Notes: generated by a model not told the origin, from the sequence alone. DNA of 34,371 nt from Candidatus Eremiobacteraceae bacterium (GCA_036511855.1 DATCBN010000042.1:1-34371); one strand, 5' to 3'. Shown: positions 14,564 through 24,840, numbered from the stretch's first letter. Made by a program: numbers and translations.

Positions 14564-16494
14564 CGCGCGATCGCCGCCTCAGACGACTGGCCTGCGTGTA
14601 TGACAAAAGCGTAGTACGCGAGCAGTAGCACGACGCCGATCGCTATCGTCAGGCCGTAGCGGCGCAGCTGGCCCGATTCCCACCAGCGGGCGGCATCGCC
14701 CAGCGAGGTCGTCGCACCGGTCAACGCGCGAGGAATGCCGCTGATGACAGCAGGCTCGAAGAACTTGGCGCAAAAAGCAGCGAGCGCATACGCAGGCACT
14801 TCAACAACCACGTGATAGACGGCGTCCAAATAGTAGGCGTTGAGCAACAGCTCTCGTGGGCCGGCCAACACGCGCTTGAAATCATCGCGCAGACTCGGCC
14901 GGACGACATAGAGCGCGTACGCGGACGCGATGCCGGCGACCGCAAGCAAGAACATGCCGGCGGCGAGGGGCCAGTTCAATTCGGCGATGCTCGGCGCGCG
15001 GCCGGTGCCGGCAAGACCGTAGAGCGACAGCTTGCCGAACGATCCGCCGAGGAACGCAGCAAGCGGCGATGCGAAAAAACCGCCGATGGCTGCCATAGCG
15101 GCCAGCACCATAACCGGCACGTTCATGGTGAACACTTGGTCGGCGTGCGGTTCGTGCTCGCCGCGATACGTGCCGGCGAAAGTGAGGAACAGCAGCCGGA
15201 ACATGTAGAAGGCGGTGAGCAGCGCGGCCACGATGAGAAGCCCAGTCAGGACGGGTTGGTGCAGCGCTAACCCCGCGTCGATGATGGAATCCTTCGAGAA
15301 GAAGCCGGCGAACGGCGGAACGCCGGAAATGGCCACGGTCCCGATGGCGAACGTCCAGAACGCGAGCGGCATCTTCTTCGCCAAGCCGCCCATCTTGCGG
15401 ATGTCTTGTTCGCCGCCCAAGTTGTGGATGACGATGCCGGCTGCCAAGAAGAGAAGCGCCTTGAAGAACGCGTGCGTGAGGAAATGAAATGTGCCTGCCG
15501 CGTACGCGCCGGCCCCGACGGCGAAGATCATATAGCCGATCTGGCTCATCGTGGAATACGCGAGCACGCGTTTGATGTCGTACTGCACGCACCCGATGGT
15601 GGCGGCGAACAGCGCCGATACCGCGCCGACGATGGCGACGGTTTCCGCCGCGGCCGGAGCGTGATCGTAGATGGGATAACAGCGCGCCACGAGGTAGACG
15701 CCCGCCGTCACCATGGTGGCCGCGTGAATGAGGGCGCTCACCGGAGTCGGGCCTTCCATCGCGTCGGGCAGCCACGTGTGCAACGGCAATTGCGCGGACT
15801 TGGCTACCGCGCCCACGAGAAGCCAGATGCCGATCCACGTCAACGCCGGCGCGCCGATGACTGCAACCCGCGAGAACACACCGTCAAACGAAACGCTGCC
15901 CGCGTGCGCGAACATCAAGAACATCGCGATCATGATGCCGACGTCGCCGATGACGTTCATGATTAGCGCTTTGCGCGCTGCGAGCACCGCGACCGGGCGG
16001 TCGTAATAAAATCCGATCAGCAAGTACGACGCGAGTCCGACGCCGCCCCAGCCGACGAGCAGCCACAAAAAGTTGTCGGACATCACGAGCAGCAGCATCG
16101 TGAAGACGAAGAGGTTCATGTAGGCGAAAAACGTGCGGTAGTCGCGGTCGTGAGCCATGTAGCCGGCCGAATAGAGGTGGATGAGGAATCCGACGCCGGT
16201 GATGACGAGCATCCACGTGAGCGCGAGGGGATCGACGAGCAATCCAAACGGAATCGAAAGCGGGCCGATGTGCGCCCAGGTCCCAAGCGTGGTGTGAAGA
16301 GCCTGCGCATTCGCCGGCTGATTACCGAGCGTCCATGCCACGATCTTGGTGAGGGCGAACGCGACGAGCATCACCGAATTGCCAATGATCGCCGACGCCG
16401 CGCGGGGCATGTAGGGTCCGACGAGCGCGATGAGCACCGCGCCCAGGAGAGGCAGAAACAGGATCGTCAGCGAGAGAGCGGTGAGGGTATCCAT
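14560..16494 (-). CDS. nuoL: NADH-quinone oxidoreductase subunit L
   Basis: 644 residues, the largest membrane-arm subunit, with about 16 helices and the C-terminal lateral extension typical of NuoL. Diagnostic stretches are QLPLHTWLPDAMEGPTPVSALIHAATMVTAGVYLVARCYP and DIKRVLAYSTMSQIGYMIFAVGAGAY, then THAFFKALLFLAAGIVIH. The final segment (DAARWWESGQLRRYGLTIAIGVVLLLAYYAF) is the anchor helix at the end of the lateral helix. The start ATG shares one base with the nuoK stop (TGATG). Confidence 0.97.
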   Translation of the reverse strand: MDTLTALSLTILFLPLLGAVLIALVGPYMPRAASAIIGNSVMLVAFALTKIVAWTLGNQPANAQALHTTLGTWAHIGPLSIPFGLLVDPLALTWMLVITGVGFLIHLYSAGYMAHDRDYRTFFAYMNLFVFTMLLLVMSDNFLWLLVGWGGVGLASYLLIGFYYDRPVAVLAARKALIMNVIGDVGIMIAMFLMFAHAGSVSFDGVFSRVAVIGAPALTWIGIWLLVGAVAKSAQLPLHTWLPDAMEGPTPVSALIHAATMVTAGVYLVARCYPIYDHAPAAAETVAIVGAVSALFAATIGCVQYDIKRVLAYSTMSQIGYMIFAVGAGAYAAGTFHFLTHAFFKALLFLAAGIVIHNLGGEQDIRKMGGLAKKMPLAFWTFAIGTVAISGVPPFAGFFSKDSIIDAGLALHQPVLTGLLIVAALLTAFYMFRLLFLTFAGTYRGEHEPHADQVFTMNVPVMVLAAMAAIGGFFASPLAAFLGGSFGKLSLYGLAGTGRAPSIAELNWPLAAGMFLLAVAGIASAYALYVVRPSLRDDFKRVLAGPRELLLNAYYLDAVYHVVVEVPAYALAAFCAKFFEPAVISGIPRALTGATTSLGDAARWWESGQLRRYGLTIAIGVVLLLAYYAFVIHAGQSSEAAIAR

Positions 16495-16802
16495 CAGCCT
16501 CTCATCACCGAGATGTCATCCACGTCGACCTCAGCGCGATGCCGGAACACCATGACGACGATGGCGAGCGCGATCGCCGCTTCAGCCGCCGCGACCGTGA
16601 TGACGATGAAGACGAAGATCTGGCCGGACATGTCGCCGAAATTGCGGGCGAATGCGGCGAAGGCCAGGTTTCCGGCATTCCACATCAGCTCGACCGACAT
16701 CAACATGGTGATCGGATTGCGGCGCACCAGAAAACCGACGAGCCCGATGACGAACAGCACCGCCGCAAGGGTGAGGTAGTCGGTGAGCGGGACCTGCGGC
16801 AT
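16494..16802 (-). CDS. nuoK: NADH-quinone oxidoreductase subunit K
   Basis: 102 residues with three membrane helices, a typical NuoK. The two conserved intramembrane glutamates of the proton path are seen as Glu38 in [17 protein letters not shown] and Glu74 in [15 protein letters not shown]. The C-terminal tail [16 protein letters not shown] is the usual cytoplasmic end. One base separates it from the nuoJ stop. Confidence 0.97.
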   Translation of the reverse strand: MPQVPLTDYLTLAAVLFVIGLVGFLVRRNPITMLMSVELMWNAGNLAFAAFARNFGDMSGQIFVFIVITVAAAEAAIALAIVVMVFRHRAEVDVDDISVMRG

Positions 16803-16803
16803 T

Positions 16804-17310
16804 TTAGAATCGCACCTCTTTGCGTCCGGCCATCAGCACGACGCCGATGATGGCCACGAGCAATATGACGGCCGTCGCTTCGAACGCGAACAAGTGCGTC
16901 GTGAGCAACTCCTGGCCGAACGACGGCACGGTGCCGAAGTCGGCCGGCGGAGAGGCGGCCGACGCAGCCCACGCCGCGCGGACGCCGATCGCCATGAGGG
17001 CGAGCGCCGCGATGCCGGATAGGATCGAAGGCACGGTTTGGAACGCAAGCCGGCCCTCGCCGCGGTCGACCGGTTGATTGCCGATGGTCAACAGCGCGAT
17101 GACGAAAAGAAAGAGCACCAGGATCGCGCCTGCGTAGATGATGATCTGCATCATCGCGAGGAACTCGGCCGAAAGCGTGAGGAAAAGCACGGCGAGTGCC
17201 GCGAAATTCACGATGAGGCCCACGACCGAGTGGACCGGCTGTCTGCTCGACACCACCGCGATGGCGGTGAAGACCAGCACCGCCGCACAGACCCAGTAAA
17301 GCACAAGCAT
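16804..17310 (-). CDS. nuoJ: NADH-quinone oxidoreductase subunit J
   Basis: 168 residues with five membrane helices. The conserved [22 protein letters not shown] is the helix 3 region, whose pi-bulge is involved in coupling quinone chemistry to proton pumping. The open frame extends far upstream, but this is a shadow of nuoI. ATG at 17308-17310 shares one base with the nuoI stop (TAATG) and gives a normal NuoJ N-terminus ([20 protein letters not shown]). Confidence 0.95.
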   Translation of the reverse strand: MLVLYWVCAAVLVFTAIAVVSSRQPVHSVVGLIVNFAALAVLFLTLSAEFLAMMQIIIYAGAILVLFLFVIALLTIGNQPVDRGEGRLAFQTVPSILSGIAALALMAIGVRAAWAASAASPPADFGTVPSFGQELLTTHLFAFEATAVILLVAIIGVVLMAGRKEVRF

Positions 17311-17846
17311 TAAGCTGCTCCGCCGTCCGGCGCGGAAGGCTGGACCGGTGCCGGCGTCACGCCGGGGTCGGTCTGAACGGCGGACTCCGTGTTCGCCATG
17401 TGCTGTATGAACTGGTCCTTCACCAACAGCTTGTCCTTGCCGAAGATCAGCCGCTCGCGCGTGTAATCGGCGATGTCGAAGCGTGGCGTCAACACGATGG
17501 CGTCGGTCGGACACGCCTCCTCGCACCACCCGCAGAAGATGCAGCGGAGCATGTCGATCTCGTAGCGGTAGCCATATCGTTCGCCGGGTGACGTCGGGTT
17601 GGCAGGATCGTTCTCTGCTCCGATGACCGTGATGGCGTTGGCGGGGCAGGCGACCGCGCACAATTCACACCCGATGCAGCGCTCGAGTCCGTCGTCGTAT
17701 TTGCGCAATTCGTGCACGCCGCGAAAGCGCTCCGGGTGCGGGTATGGTTCGCGCGGGTAGTCGATGGTCGACTTTTTCTTGAACAGATACTTGAGCGTGG
17801 TCGCGTGCCCGGTCACGATTCCCCGCACCGCATCGAAGAAATTCAT
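17310..17846 (-). CDS. nuoI: NADH-quinone oxidoreductase subunit I
   Basis: 178 residues, a two-cluster ferredoxin subunit. The ligands of N6a and N6b are complete: Cys57, 60, 63 and 67 (CIGCELCAVACP) and Cys102, 105, 108 and 112 (CIFCGWCEEACP). The N-terminal amphipathic helix (FFDAVRGIVTGHATTLKYLFKK) anchors it to the membrane arm next to NuoH. The last 35 residues are Pro/Gln-rich (DPGVTPAPVQPSAPDGGAA), a tail without a known role. The start overlaps the nuoH stop by four bases. Confidence 0.97.
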   Translation of the reverse strand: MNFFDAVRGIVTGHATTLKYLFKKKSTIDYPREPYPHPERFRGVHELRKYDDGLERCIGCELCAVACPANAITVIGAENDPANPTSPGERYGYRYEIDMLRCIFCGWCEEACPTDAIVLTPRFDIADYTRERLIFGKDKLLVKDQFIQHMANTESAVQTDPGVTPAPVQPSAPDGGAA

Positions 17847-18868
17847 GCGTTACCTTTCCACAGCGCGACGATGGTGGCCGTCACCAACACGTTCAGCACC
17901 GCGACAGGCAGCAGCACCTTCCACCCGAACGCCATGAGACGGTCGTAGCGAAGGCGCGGCAGGGTGGCGCGCATCCAGATGAGGACGAATAAGAAGAAGC
18001 AGACTTTCAACACGAACCAGACGACGGACAGATACGGCAGCGACGTCAAGAACGGGCCATCCCCGCCTCCGAGAAACAACAGCGTGGCGATGCACGAGAC
18101 CGTGATCATGTTGATGTATTCCGCGACGAAGAACGTGCCGAACCGGAGGCTCGAATACTCCGTGTGAAATCCGGCCACAAGCTCGGTCTCGGCCTCGGGC
18201 AAGTCGAACGGCGCGCGATTGGTCTCCGCGGTTGCGGTGACGAAGTAGATGAGAAAGCCGACGAACTGAGGGATGACGTACCACAAGTGATGTGCCGACT
18301 GCGCCGCCGTGATGCCGTTAAGATTGGTCGTACCCGCAAGCAGCAGCACGCCGATTATGGAGAGGCCCATCGCAAGCTCGTACGAGATCATCTGGGCGGT
18401 GGAGCGAATGGCGCCCAGCAGCGGCCATTTCGATTGCGATGCCCAGCCTCCAAGCGCGATGCCGTAGACACCGAGCGACGCCGCGGCCAACACGAAGAGT
18501 ATGCCGACGTTCAGGTCCGCGATGGCGATCGGGCTGCCATCGGGGAACGTGCCGAACGGAATCACCGCGTACGCGAGTACGGCCGTCAAGACTCCGATCG
18601 CCGGCGCGAAGCGGTAAAGCAGCGGATCGGCGTCTGCCGGTGTGAGATCTTCCTTTAAGACGAGCTTGACGGCATCCGCCGCCGGCTGGAGCAGACCCCA
18701 CGGGCCGCACCAGATCGGGCCGAGCCGCATCTGGAACCACGCCAAGATCTTGCGCTCGAACAGCATGAGGTACGCGAATGACGTGATGACGATGAAGATG
18801 AGCACGCCGGATTTTATCGCGACGACGATCGCGAACTTGGTCCACGGATCCGCCAGGAGACCGGTCAT
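17843..18868 (-). CDS. nuoH: NADH-quinone oxidoreductase subunit H
   Basis: 341 residues with about eight membrane helices, forming the quinone-entry chamber with NuoB and NuoD. Conserved features are ERKILAWFQMRLGPIWCGPWGLLQPAADAVKL in the first loop and ETNRAPFDLPEAETELVAGFHTEYSSLRFGTFFVAEY in the quinone-site loop, with the acidic residues linking quinone reduction to the pumps. The ATG overlaps the nuoG stop (ATGA). Confidence 0.97.
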   Translation of the reverse strand: MTGLLADPWTKFAIVVAIKSGVLIFIVITSFAYLMLFERKILAWFQMRLGPIWCGPWGLLQPAADAVKLVLKEDLTPADADPLLYRFAPAIGVLTAVLAYAVIPFGTFPDGSPIAIADLNVGILFVLAAASLGVYGIALGGWASQSKWPLLGAIRSTAQMISYELAMGLSIIGVLLLAGTTNLNGITAAQSAHHLWYVIPQFVGFLIYFVTATAETNRAPFDLPEAETELVAGFHTEYSSLRFGTFFVAEYINMITVSCIATLLFLGGGDGPFLTSLPYLSVVWFVLKVCFFLFVLIWMRATLPRLRYDRLMAFGWKVLLPVAVLNVLVTATIVALWKGNA

Positions 18869-21264
18869 GCGCTCGCCTGCGCTTCCACGCCTGAGCCGGC
18901 AGCGGTCACGCGCCCGAATCCGGATTCGTCGAGCAGCTTGTTGACGGGCGCCTCGGGCATCCCGGCGAGCACGAGCACGAAACCTTGCCGCACATCGTGC
19001 GCGATGCGCGTCGCCACGTCGATCGAACCGCCCTTGCCCGTCAGCGTGACGCGATCGCCGTCGGCGACGCCGACGCGGCTTGCGTCGGAGGGATGAAACA
19101 CCGCATAGGGAGCGGGCCGCATACCCGCGGTTCCAGGGTCGAACGCGACGCCGCCGCCGCCGGCGTAGAGATGCGGAACCGGGATCACGGTGAATGTGCC
19201 GTCGCCGGCATTCGCCAGCGCCGGCGGTGTGTCGGCCGATGGGCGCGCAAGCCCAGCGCCATGCACGTGCGCGGAGTGCGCGGCGGTCTCGGCTTGGCCC
19301 AACTGGGCGAATAGCACATCCGGGTCGGCGCTCAGCGCGTCGCCGCGGCCGATAGCGCCGGCGAGCGCTGCGATGAGTTGGGCGTCGTCGCGCACTTGGA
19401 TGGGCGGATCGATGGCGGCGGCGAACGCTTGGCGGCGTCCTTCGAGATTGGTGACGTGGCCGCGCTTTTCGGCGAACGACGCCGCCGCGAATACGACGTC
19501 GGCGTAGGCCGCCGTTTCCGTCATGACTTGATCGGCGACTGCGAGGAACGGAATCTTTTCGAACGCGCGGCGCGCGAGATCGCCGTCGGAGAACGTGAGC
19601 GCGGGATTTGCACCCACGACGAGGAGCGCGTCGAGTTTACCTTCGGCTGCCGCCGCGAGCATCTGCGATGTGGTCATCCCCGGCGCGCCGGAAGCGGCCG
19701 CGTAGCCGGGACCAAGGTTGGGCACGCAGCCTGCGGCTTCGGCGCCGCGCGCATTGCCCGTCGCTCCGACGACGAGCACGCCGACCGGGTGATCGTAACG
19801 GTGCAACGTCTCCATCAACCGCTCGAGCGCTTCGGCACTGCGCGGATCGTGACCGTCGTGGATAGCGACGATCTTCTCCGACGACGTCAGCTCTTTCGCG
19901 ATCTCGGCGACGAAGCCGTCAGCCGGCTCTTCCTTACCATGGTGAACGACGTCGGCGAGCTTGTCAAAAAGACCGGCGATCTCGGCGGGCGGATATTCCA
20001 CGTAATGGGCTTCGACCGGCAGCTCCGGCCGGTACGGTCCGACGTACACGAGCTTGGCGTGGCGGCGCGCCACCGCCCGTCGAATTCGCAGATCGAGGAT
20101 GGGCGCTTGTTCCGGCGTCAGTGCGCCGAACATCAAGATCAGCGATGCGTCGTCGAGGTCGGTGAGATGCGCGCCAAACCGGGCGGGCGAAGCGAATTTC
20201 TGCGCGTGCGCCCGATGATCGATGTTGTTGGTGCCGAGAACGTCGCGTGCGAATTTCTGCAGCGCGAACGCCTCTTCGTCGGATAGTCTGCCGCCGCCGA
20301 TGATGCCGACACGCCCGGCCTTCGCGGCCGCGGCGAGCCGCGGCGCCGCGAGCGCGACCGCATCGGCGAACGCGACGTCGGACCGGCCGGCGTCGTCCGT
20401 CACCGACGGCATGCGCAGACGGTCCGGCGTGTAGAGGTAGTTGAACGTGTAGCGTCCCCGGTCGCACAGCCAGCCGTCGTCGATGGCGGTGTTCTCGCGC
20501 GTGAACGTGCGCATGATGCGTCCGAAGCGAGTGTCGATGCGGAAATTGCACCCGACCGAGCATTGGGTGCACACGGAATCGGCGTGGCCGAGGTCCCAGG
20601 GCCGCGAGCGGAAACGATAGGCCTTGCTCGTCAGCGCGCCGACCGGGCAGATCTCGGTCGTGTTGCCCGAAAAGTACGAAGTGTACTCGCCGCCGTTGCG
20701 CGTCGCGATCAACGATCCGTAACCGCGATCTTCGACGATGAGGTTGCGTTCTTGCGCGATCTCGTCGTCGAAGCGCGTGCAGCGCCTGCACAAAATGCAG
20801 CGCTCTTCGTCGAGCACGATCGTGGGCCCGAGGTCGACCCTCTTGGGCTTGTGCAACTTAGGCTCGGTCAGCCGGCTTTCGCCGGGCCCGTACGACATCG
20901 TGAAATCCTGCAGATCGCACTCGCCGCCCTTGTCGCAGATCGGACAGTCCAGCGGATGGTTGAGCAAGAGGAATTCAAGCACGCCCTTGCGCGCCTCGGC
21001 CACCTTCGCCGACGACGTATGTACGACCATGCCTTCGGTCACGCGCGTCGCGCAAGCGATCTGAAGCTTCGGCATCTTCTCGATCTCGACGAGGCAGATG
21101 CGGCACAGGCCCGCCGGTTCGAGTTTGGGATGATAGCAATAGACCGGGATCTGCGTGCCCAATCGCTTGGCCGCTTCCACGACCAGCATGCCGTCGGGAA
21201 CCGCAAACGTGTTGCCGTCGATCGTGACGTTGACCGTCCGCGGGTTAACGGGAGTGCCGCTCAC
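18865..21264 (-). CDS. nuoG: NADH-quinone oxidoreductase subunit G
   Basis: 799 residues starting at GTG (overlap with the nuoF stop). It carries electrons from NuoF/E towards NuoI. The ligands are complete in order: [2Fe-2S] N1b with Cys43, 54, 57 and 71; N5 with His103, Cys107, 110 and 116; N4 with Cys156, 159, 162 and 206; and the extra N7 site Cys232-x2-Cys235-x3-Cys239-x27-Cys267, found in bacterial enzymes such as those of E. coli and Thermus but absent from mitochondria. The rest is the molybdopterin-oxidoreductase-like domain, which in NuoG carries no molybdenum, ending in a beta-barrel domain (ASRVGVADGDRVTLTGKGGSI). Confidence 0.96.
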   Translation of the reverse strand: MSGTPVNPRTVNVTIDGNTFAVPDGMLVVEAAKRLGTQIPVYCYHPKLEPAGLCRICLVEIEKMPKLQIACATRVTEGMVVHTSSAKVAEARKGVLEFLLLNHPLDCPICDKGGECDLQDFTMSYGPGESRLTEPKLHKPKRVDLGPTIVLDEERCILCRRCTRFDDEIAQERNLIVEDRGYGSLIATRNGGEYTSYFSGNTTEICPVGALTSKAYRFRSRPWDLGHADSVCTQCSVGCNFRIDTRFGRIMRTFTRENTAIDDGWLCDRGRYTFNYLYTPDRLRMPSVTDDAGRSDVAFADAVALAAPRLAAAAKAGRVGIIGGGRLSDEEAFALQKFARDVLGTNNIDHRAHAQKFASPARFGAHLTDLDDASLILMFGALTPEQAPILDLRIRRAVARRHAKLVYVGPYRPELPVEAHYVEYPPAEIAGLFDKLADVVHHGKEEPADGFVAEIAKELTSSEKIVAIHDGHDPRSAEALERLMETLHRYDHPVGVLVVGATGNARGAEAAGCVPNLGPGYAAASGAPGMTTSQMLAAAAEGKLDALLVVGANPALTFSDGDLARRAFEKIPFLAVADQVMTETAAYADVVFAAASFAEKRGHVTNLEGRRQAFAAAIDPPIQVRDDAQLIAALAGAIGRGDALSADPDVLFAQLGQAETAAHSAHVHGAGLARPSADTPPALANAGDGTFTVIPVPHLYAGGGGVAFDPGTAGMRPAPYAVFHPSDASRVGVADGDRVTLTGKGGSIDVATRIAHDVRQGFVLVLAGMPEAPVNKLLDESGFGRVTAAGSGVEAQASA

Positions 21265-22550
21265 GCCGCGCTCTCCTTACGCAGGCGCAGCGGGCAAGCC
21301 GATTGGGTCACGTGCGCCTTGAACTCGTCGGGGAAGCGCGTCATCACCGACTGCAGGAACGGCATGATCGAATCGCCGAGCGCGCAGAGATTGGTGCCGG
21401 TGATCGTCCGGTTGATGGTTCCGAGGATGCGCAGATCCTGTTCCGATCCTTCGCCGGCTTCCAGGCGCGCGACCATGCGGTGCACCCATTGCCCGCCCTC
21501 TCGGCACGGCGTGCACTGGCCGCACGATTCGTGTTCGTAAAAGCGGTTGAGCGTGACCGCCGAACGCACCATGCACGCGGTGTCGTCCATCACCACCACC
21601 GCGCCCGATCCCAGCATCGTTTTCTTAGCAGCGAGCGATTCGAAATCGATGCCGCAGTCGAGATCCTCTTCAAAGATCGCCGCCGATGATCCGCCGCCCG
21701 GCTGCACCGCTTTGATGCTCCGGCCCGGATTCAAGCCGCCAGCCCAGTCGAAGATCAATTCGCGGACCGTGATGCCCAGCGGGATCTCGTAATTGCCCGG
21801 ACGCAGCACGTGACCGCTCACGGAGATAACTTTTGGCCCCGGCGACTTCTCGGTCCCGATCGCCGCAAACCACGGCGCGCCGCGCATGATGATATGCGGC
21901 ACGTACATCAGGGTTTCGACGTTGTTGACGACGGTGGGCATGCTGTAGAGGCCGGCGTTCGCGGGGAACGGCGGCTTGAGCCGAGGTTCGCCGCGTTTTC
22001 CCTCGAGCGAGTTCAATTGGGCCGTCTCTTCGCCGCAGATGTACGCGCCCGCACCGCGATGCGCGACGATCTCTACCGAGTAACCGCTGCCCAAGATGTT
22101 TTGACCCACGAAGCCGGCGGCGTACGCTTCTGCCAGTGCCTTGCGGAAAGTCCTATAGCCCTGCAAGAATTCGCCGCGAATATAGATGAAGATCTGCTTG
22201 GCATTGATCGCGTAGGCGGAGATGATGAGCCCTTCGATGAGATTGAACGGCGAGTTCTCCAACAACATGCGGTCTTTGAACGTGCCCGGTTCGGCCTCGT
22301 CGGAGTTGCAGACGAGGTAGCGTGGACGGCCGTCCTTCGGGAGAAAACTCCACTTCTTGCCGGTCGGGAAGCCGGCGCCGCCGCGGCCGCGCAAATTCGA
22401 AGCGGAGATCTCGTTGACGATGGCCTCCGGCGTCATGTCGCGCATCGCTTTGGTCAACGCGTCAAAACCGCCGGTCTTGCGGTAGACCGCGAGATCGGTG
22501 AGATCGAGCGTGCCGAATCCTTTGGTCAGGACCGGTTCGAAGCTTGCCAT
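21261..22550 (-). CDS. nuoF: NADH-quinone oxidoreductase subunit F
   Basis: 429 residues, the NADH-oxidising flavoprotein subunit. The FMN/NADH-binding glycine loop LRGRGGAGFPTGKKW (residues 53-67), the SLBB region GAGAYICGEETAQLNSLEGKRGEPRLKPP (167-194) and the N3 cluster ligands Cys343, 346 and 349 (ESCGQCTPCREGG) with Cys389 (NLCALGDS) are all present. The ATG lies three bases after the nuoE stop, one of the few nuo junctions without overlap. Confidence 0.97.
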   Translation of the reverse strand: MASFEPVLTKGFGTLDLTDLAVYRKTGGFDALTKAMRDMTPEAIVNEISASNLRGRGGAGFPTGKKWSFLPKDGRPRYLVCNSDEAEPGTFKDRMLLENSPFNLIEGLIISAYAINAKQIFIYIRGEFLQGYRTFRKALAEAYAAGFVGQNILGSGYSVEIVAHRGAGAYICGEETAQLNSLEGKRGEPRLKPPFPANAGLYSMPTVVNNVETLMYVPHIIMRGAPWFAAIGTEKSPGPKVISVSGHVLRPGNYEIPLGITVRELIFDWAGGLNPGRSIKAVQPGGGSSAAIFEEDLDCGIDFESLAAKKTMLGSGAVVVMDDTACMVRSAVTLNRFYEHESCGQCTPCREGGQWVHRMVARLEAGEGSEQDLRILGTINRTITGTNLCALGDSIMPFLQSVMTRFPDEFKAHVTQSACPLRLRKESAA

Positions 22551-22553
22551 CGA

Positions 22554-23051
22554 CTACTCCGCGGGCAACGGCGATGCCGTGGACGATTGCGCGCGCCACT
22601 GGTCGAGCAGCGCGTCGAAAGTTGCCGGAGTGACGTCGTACACATACTCCAGATTGTGTTGCAGGCACGGCGCCTTGTCGCAGGCTGCGAGGCACTCCAC
22701 TTCTTCGTACGTGAACATGCCGTCCGCGGTTGTTTCGAGATGGCCGACACCCAAGCGCTTTTTGATGTGCGCCTGAAGGTCGTCCGCACCGCGAAGCATG
22801 CACGCGAGAGTGCGGCAGACCTGGATCACGTGCTTACCGACGGGATGCCTGAACAGCAGACTGTAGAACGAAGCGATCGACTCCACCTCCGCCGGCGTGA
22901 GGCGCACGAGTTCCGCCGCATCGGCGATGGCCTGATCCGTGACAGAGCCGTCTTCTTCTTGACAGAACTGCAGAAAGGGTATGAGTGCGGAACGCCGGTC
23001 GGGATAGCGCGCGATGAGCTCGCCGCCGCGTTTTTCGCGCTGCGGCGTCAT
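22554..23051 (-). CDS. nuoE: NADH-quinone oxidoreductase subunit E
   Basis: 165 residues, thioredoxin-like [2Fe-2S] subunit (cluster N1a). The four ligands are Cys79 and Cys84 (VCRTLAC) and Cys120 and Cys124 (ECLAACDKAPC). The helical N-terminal part (AELVRLTPAEVESIASFYSLL) is typical. The start ATG overlaps the nuoD stop by four bases. Confidence 0.96.
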   Translation of the reverse strand: MTPQREKRGGELIARYPDRRSALIPFLQFCQEEDGSVTDQAIADAAELVRLTPAEVESIASFYSLLFRHPVGKHVIQVCRTLACMLRGADDLQAHIKKRLGVGHLETTADGMFTYEEVECLAACDKAPCLQHNLEYVYDVTPATFDALLDQWRAQSSTASPLPAE

Positions 23052-24283
23052 CGGTCGACCTCGCCGAACACAGGATCGAGGCTGCCGATGATGGCGACGA
23101 CGTCCGCGATGAGATTACCGGGTGCAAGCGCCTTCAATGCCTGCAGGTTGTAGAACGACGGCGGACGCCAGCGCACGCGCCACGGCTTGTTCCCGCCGGC
23201 GCTCGTGACGTACATGCCGAGTTCGCCGCGCGGCGACTCGACCGCCTGATAGATTCGGCCTTCCGGCACGTTGAAGCCCGACGACACGAGCTTGAAGTGA
23301 TGGATGAGCGCCTCCATGGAATGTTGGATATCGGTCTTCGGCGGCGGTACGATTTTCGGATCGTCGATGACAACCGGTCCGCCGGGAAATCTCTCGCGGC
23401 CCTGTTTGATGATGCGCCATGCCTGCTGCATCTCATCGAGCCGGACGACGAACCGCCCGTAGCAATCGCCGCCGTCGTGCACGCAGATGTCGAAGTCGTA
23501 CGTTTCGTAGCCGCTGTACGGCAGCGCCTTGCGTACGTCATAGGCCACGCCGCTCGCCCGGAGGTTTGGTCCGGTCAGGCCCCACGCGATGGCGTCGGCT
23601 GCGGATATCCGCCCGACGCCGATCAAGCGGTCCATGATGATGACATTGTTTTCGAGGATGGTGCGCATGTCGGTCAAGCGCTCGGGAAACGACTTGATGA
23701 ATTCGTCGAGGATATCGAGGAAGCCGGCGGGCACGTCGAGCGCTAGACCGCCGATCCGGAACCACGACTGATGCATGCGCGCGCCCGTGACGAATTCCAT
23801 GATGCGCAGGATCTGTTCGCGCATCTCGAACGCGTACATGAAAATGGACTGCGCGCCGAGGTCCATCGCGTGCGTGCCGAGCTGCACGAGATTGCTCGCG
23901 ATGCGCGTCAGCTCCGTGAAGATGACGCGAAGCACTTGGGCGCGCGGCGGGATGATGGCGTCGATGCCGAGCAGTTTTTCAACGGCCAACACGTAGCACA
24001 GGCTGTTGGAGAGCGGCGCGAGATAGTCGGCCCGGTCCACAACGGTGATGGCCTGTTGCCAGAAGAGATTTTCCGCTTGTTTTTCGATGCCGGTGTGGAG
24101 AAAGCCGATCTCGGATTCCGAGGTGACGACCGTTTCGCCGTCGAGCTTGAGCATGACGCGCAGCACGCCATGCGTGCTTGGATGCTGCGGACCCATGCTG
24201 ATGACGAGCGTGTCGCGCTCATCGCCCTGCGAGACGATGAGATCCGGATTGTTGTCGAATTTCGAGAGATCGATGACGCTCAC
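23048..24283 (-). CDS. nuoD: NADH-quinone oxidoreductase subunit D
   Basis: 411 residues from GTG at 24281-24283, which overlaps the nuoC stop (GTGA) and gives a normal NuoD length. The frame is open for 62 more codons upstream, but this is a nuoC shadow. It is a 49-kDa-type subunit that forms the quinone site with NuoB: the N-terminal [14 protein letters not shown] contains the conserved His34 and His38, and the C-terminal [13 protein letters not shown] is the family end. Other conserved parts are [36 protein letters not shown] and RAPSFYNLQ-like [13 protein letters not shown]. It descends from a hydrogenase large subunit but has no NiFe-site cysteines. Confidence 0.95.
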   Translation of the reverse strand: MSVIDLSKFDNNPDLIVSQGDERDTLVISMGPQHPSTHGVLRVMLKLDGETVVTSESEIGFLHTGIEKQAENLFWQQAITVVDRADYLAPLSNSLCYVLAVEKLLGIDAIIPPRAQVLRVIFTELTRIASNLVQLGTHAMDLGAQSIFMYAFEMREQILRIMEFVTGARMHQSWFRIGGLALDVPAGFLDILDEFIKSFPERLTDMRTILENNVIIMDRLIGVGRISAADAIAWGLTGPNLRASGVAYDVRKALPYSGYETYDFDICVHDGGDCYGRFVVRLDEMQQAWRIIKQGRERFPGGPVVIDDPKIVPPPKTDIQHSMEALIHHFKLVSSGFNVPEGRIYQAVESPRGELGMYVTSAGGNKPWRVRWRPPSFYNLQALKALAPGNLIADVVAIIGSLDPVFGEVDR

Positions 24284-24840
24284 GATGGGGTCACCGGCGG
24301 AACGGATCCGGGCCTGCCTCCGGCCGCGAATCCACGATCGTGGCCGCGCAACGGATAGTCCTTGCGAAGCGGATGGCCCTGCCAGTCGTCGGGCATGAGG
24401 ATGCGTGTCAGATTCGGATGCCCGTCGAAGCGAACGCCGAACAGATCGTAGACCTCGCGTTCGGGCCAATTCGCGGCTAGCCAGACGCCGCAGAGCGAAG
24501 GCACGGCCGGATCGGTGTCGTCGGGGAACACGCGCAATCGATAGCGCGGCGGATTGGTCACGAGCTTGGCGGTTTCGTCGAGCGCGATGAAGTGGTACGA
24601 GATCTCAAAACGCGGCGTGAGCGGGAGGTGATCCGTGGCGCCGATGTCGGCGAGCATGTTGAACCCTGCGGCGCGCAGCACATTGACCGCTGCGTGCAAT
24701 CCGGCAGGCAGGATCGCCGCCTCATCCATATCGTCGGCGGATGCGGCTTCGAGGAGATTCTCGCCGAGCGCATCGCGCAGCCGCTCGAGAAGTGAGGCCA
24801 TTCCGGCTCGATCGGGATGCGAGTGGAGGGTCTCAGACAT
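24280..24840 (-). CDS. nuoC: NADH-quinone oxidoreductase subunit C
   Basis: 186 residues from ATG at 24838-24840 ([26 protein letters not shown]), overlapping the end of nuoB by eight bases; a longer in-frame start is a nuoB shadow. It is a 30-kDa-type peripheral-arm subunit without cofactor. The conserved C-terminal block [40 protein letters not shown] is diagnostic. It is encoded separately from nuoD, unlike the fused nuoCD of E. coli. Confidence 0.95.
   Translation of the reverse strand: MSETLHSHPDRAGMASLLERLRDALGENLLEAASADDMDEAAILPAGLHAAVNVLRAAGFNMLADIGATDHLPLTPRFEISYHFIALDETAKLVTNPPRYRLRVFPDDTDPAVPSLCGVWLAANWPEREVYDLFGVRFDGHPNLTRILMPDDWQGHPLRKDYPLRGHDRGFAAGGRPGSVPPVTPS

Noticed and set aside
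24284-24469. N-terminal extension of nuoD by 62 codons
   Set aside because: It is a shadow of nuoC; the GTGA overlap start gives the normal family N-terminus.
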